The position numbers were made by a program, and so were the translations under genes. Shown here in pieces: positions 6,048 to 6,219 of a stretch of DNA of 6,219 nt. Position 1 is the first letter of the stretch. Every line of letters starts with the position of its first letter. Below the pieces are notes generated by a model. It worked only from the letters and a program-made list of their open reading frames with translations. It made no database searches and was not told the DNA's origin. The stretch comes from an uncultured Burkholderiales bacterium. Its GTDB lineage: Bacteria; Pseudomonadota; Gammaproteobacteria; Burkholderiales; Burkholderiaceae_D. The stretch covers positions 1-6,219 of the forward strand of contig CAIVDH010000167.1 in NCBI GenBank assembly GCA_903904635.1. The letters are read 5' to 3'.

Positions 6048-6189
6048 ATGCCTGATAATTTTTCAGATCACAAATGTTTACGCTGCTTTTTTAAAATTTT
6101 TTTCCACGCCATAGCTGGCAGCATTCATTTGCCACAGCACAAGCTCCGGCAGTATGCTGCGTACTTGCATTTAACATCGCGAGGCGTAA
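6048..6189 (+). other. Intergenic gap with T-rich tracts and a weak inverted repeat
   Basis: After the TGA at 6045-6047 come T-rich runs (CTGCTTTTTTAAAATTTTTT around 6073-6103) and an inverted repeat GCAGCAT/ATGCTGC (6118-6124, 6154-6160) with a long loop. No GC-rich stem is directly joined to the T-run, so termination here is possible but not demonstrated. The promoter of the next gene presumably lies in this gap. Confidence 0.35.
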
Positions 6190-6219
6190 ATGGAAGTATT
6201 AATTACCGGCGGTGCCGGC
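6190..6219 (+). CDS. Start of an NAD(P)-dependent epimerase/dehydratase-type protein (partial)
   Basis: The ten visible codons read MEVLITGGAG, the first beta strand and the start of the glycine-rich dinucleotide loop (TGGAGxxG) of extended short-chain dehydrogenases such as UDP-glucose 4-epimerase and other nucleotide-sugar epimerases or dehydratases. GAGG at 6181-6184 lies 5 nt before the ATG, which supports this start. The gene runs off the right edge, so substrate and exact subfamily cannot be told. Confidence 0.75.
   Translation, partial: MEVLITGGAG

Noticed and set aside
6118..6160. GCAGCAT/ATGCTGC hairpin as the terminator of the ankyrin gene
   Set aside because: The loop is 29 nt and the T-runs lie upstream rather than downstream of the stem, so it does not fit an intrinsic terminator on the plus strand.

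Overview
The window reads as part of a photosynthesis gene cluster from a purple or aerobic anoxygenic phototrophic proteobacterium. The gene order bchI-bchD-bchO supports this, as does a TGT-N12-ACA (PpsR/CrtJ-type) site in front of the operon. A betaproteobacterium is my best guess, from overall protein style, moderate GC and the short GGATCCC...GGGAT palindromic repeats. The genus cannot be fixed from this sequence.

Layout, left to right. Bases 1-193 are an imperfect inverted duplication: the last ~40 bp of bchO recur in opposite orientation at the left edge, each copy running into a REP-like hairpin. Bases 97-4275 are one minus-strand operon, transcribed right to left: a small three-helix membrane protein of unknown function, bchI (AAA+ subunit of magnesium chelatase), bchD (AAA-like plus integrin-I subunit) and bchO (alpha/beta hydrolase). 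Gaps are short (24, 16 and 3 nt), and the bchD ribosome binding site abuts the bchI stop codon, so translation is probably coupled. BchI and BchD are two of the three subunits of the Mg-chelatase that inserts Mg2+ into protoporphyrin IX for bacteriochlorophyll. BchH is not in the window.

The bchI frame is broken by what looks like loss of one base near position 3781. The N-terminal 68 codons (Walker A) and the remaining ~273 codons (Walker B, sensors, arginine finger) are both well preserved but lie in different frames. The break falls inside a four-cysteine insert.

Bases 4276-4637 are a non-coding, AT-rich divergent control region with the PpsR-like site and two inverted repeats. To its right, on the plus strand, is an accessory-looking gene (4638-6047). 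It encodes a 469-residue protein with a putative clan CD (caspase/CHAT-like) cysteine peptidase domain (His94, Cys147) followed by about four ankyrin repeats. It is more AT-rich than the bch genes and has no evident link to photosynthesis; it is the most novel item here. After a short AT-rich gap, the first 10 codons of an NAD(P)-dependent epimerase-type gene start at 6190 and run off the right edge. I see no tRNA, rRNA, CRISPR array or transposase.
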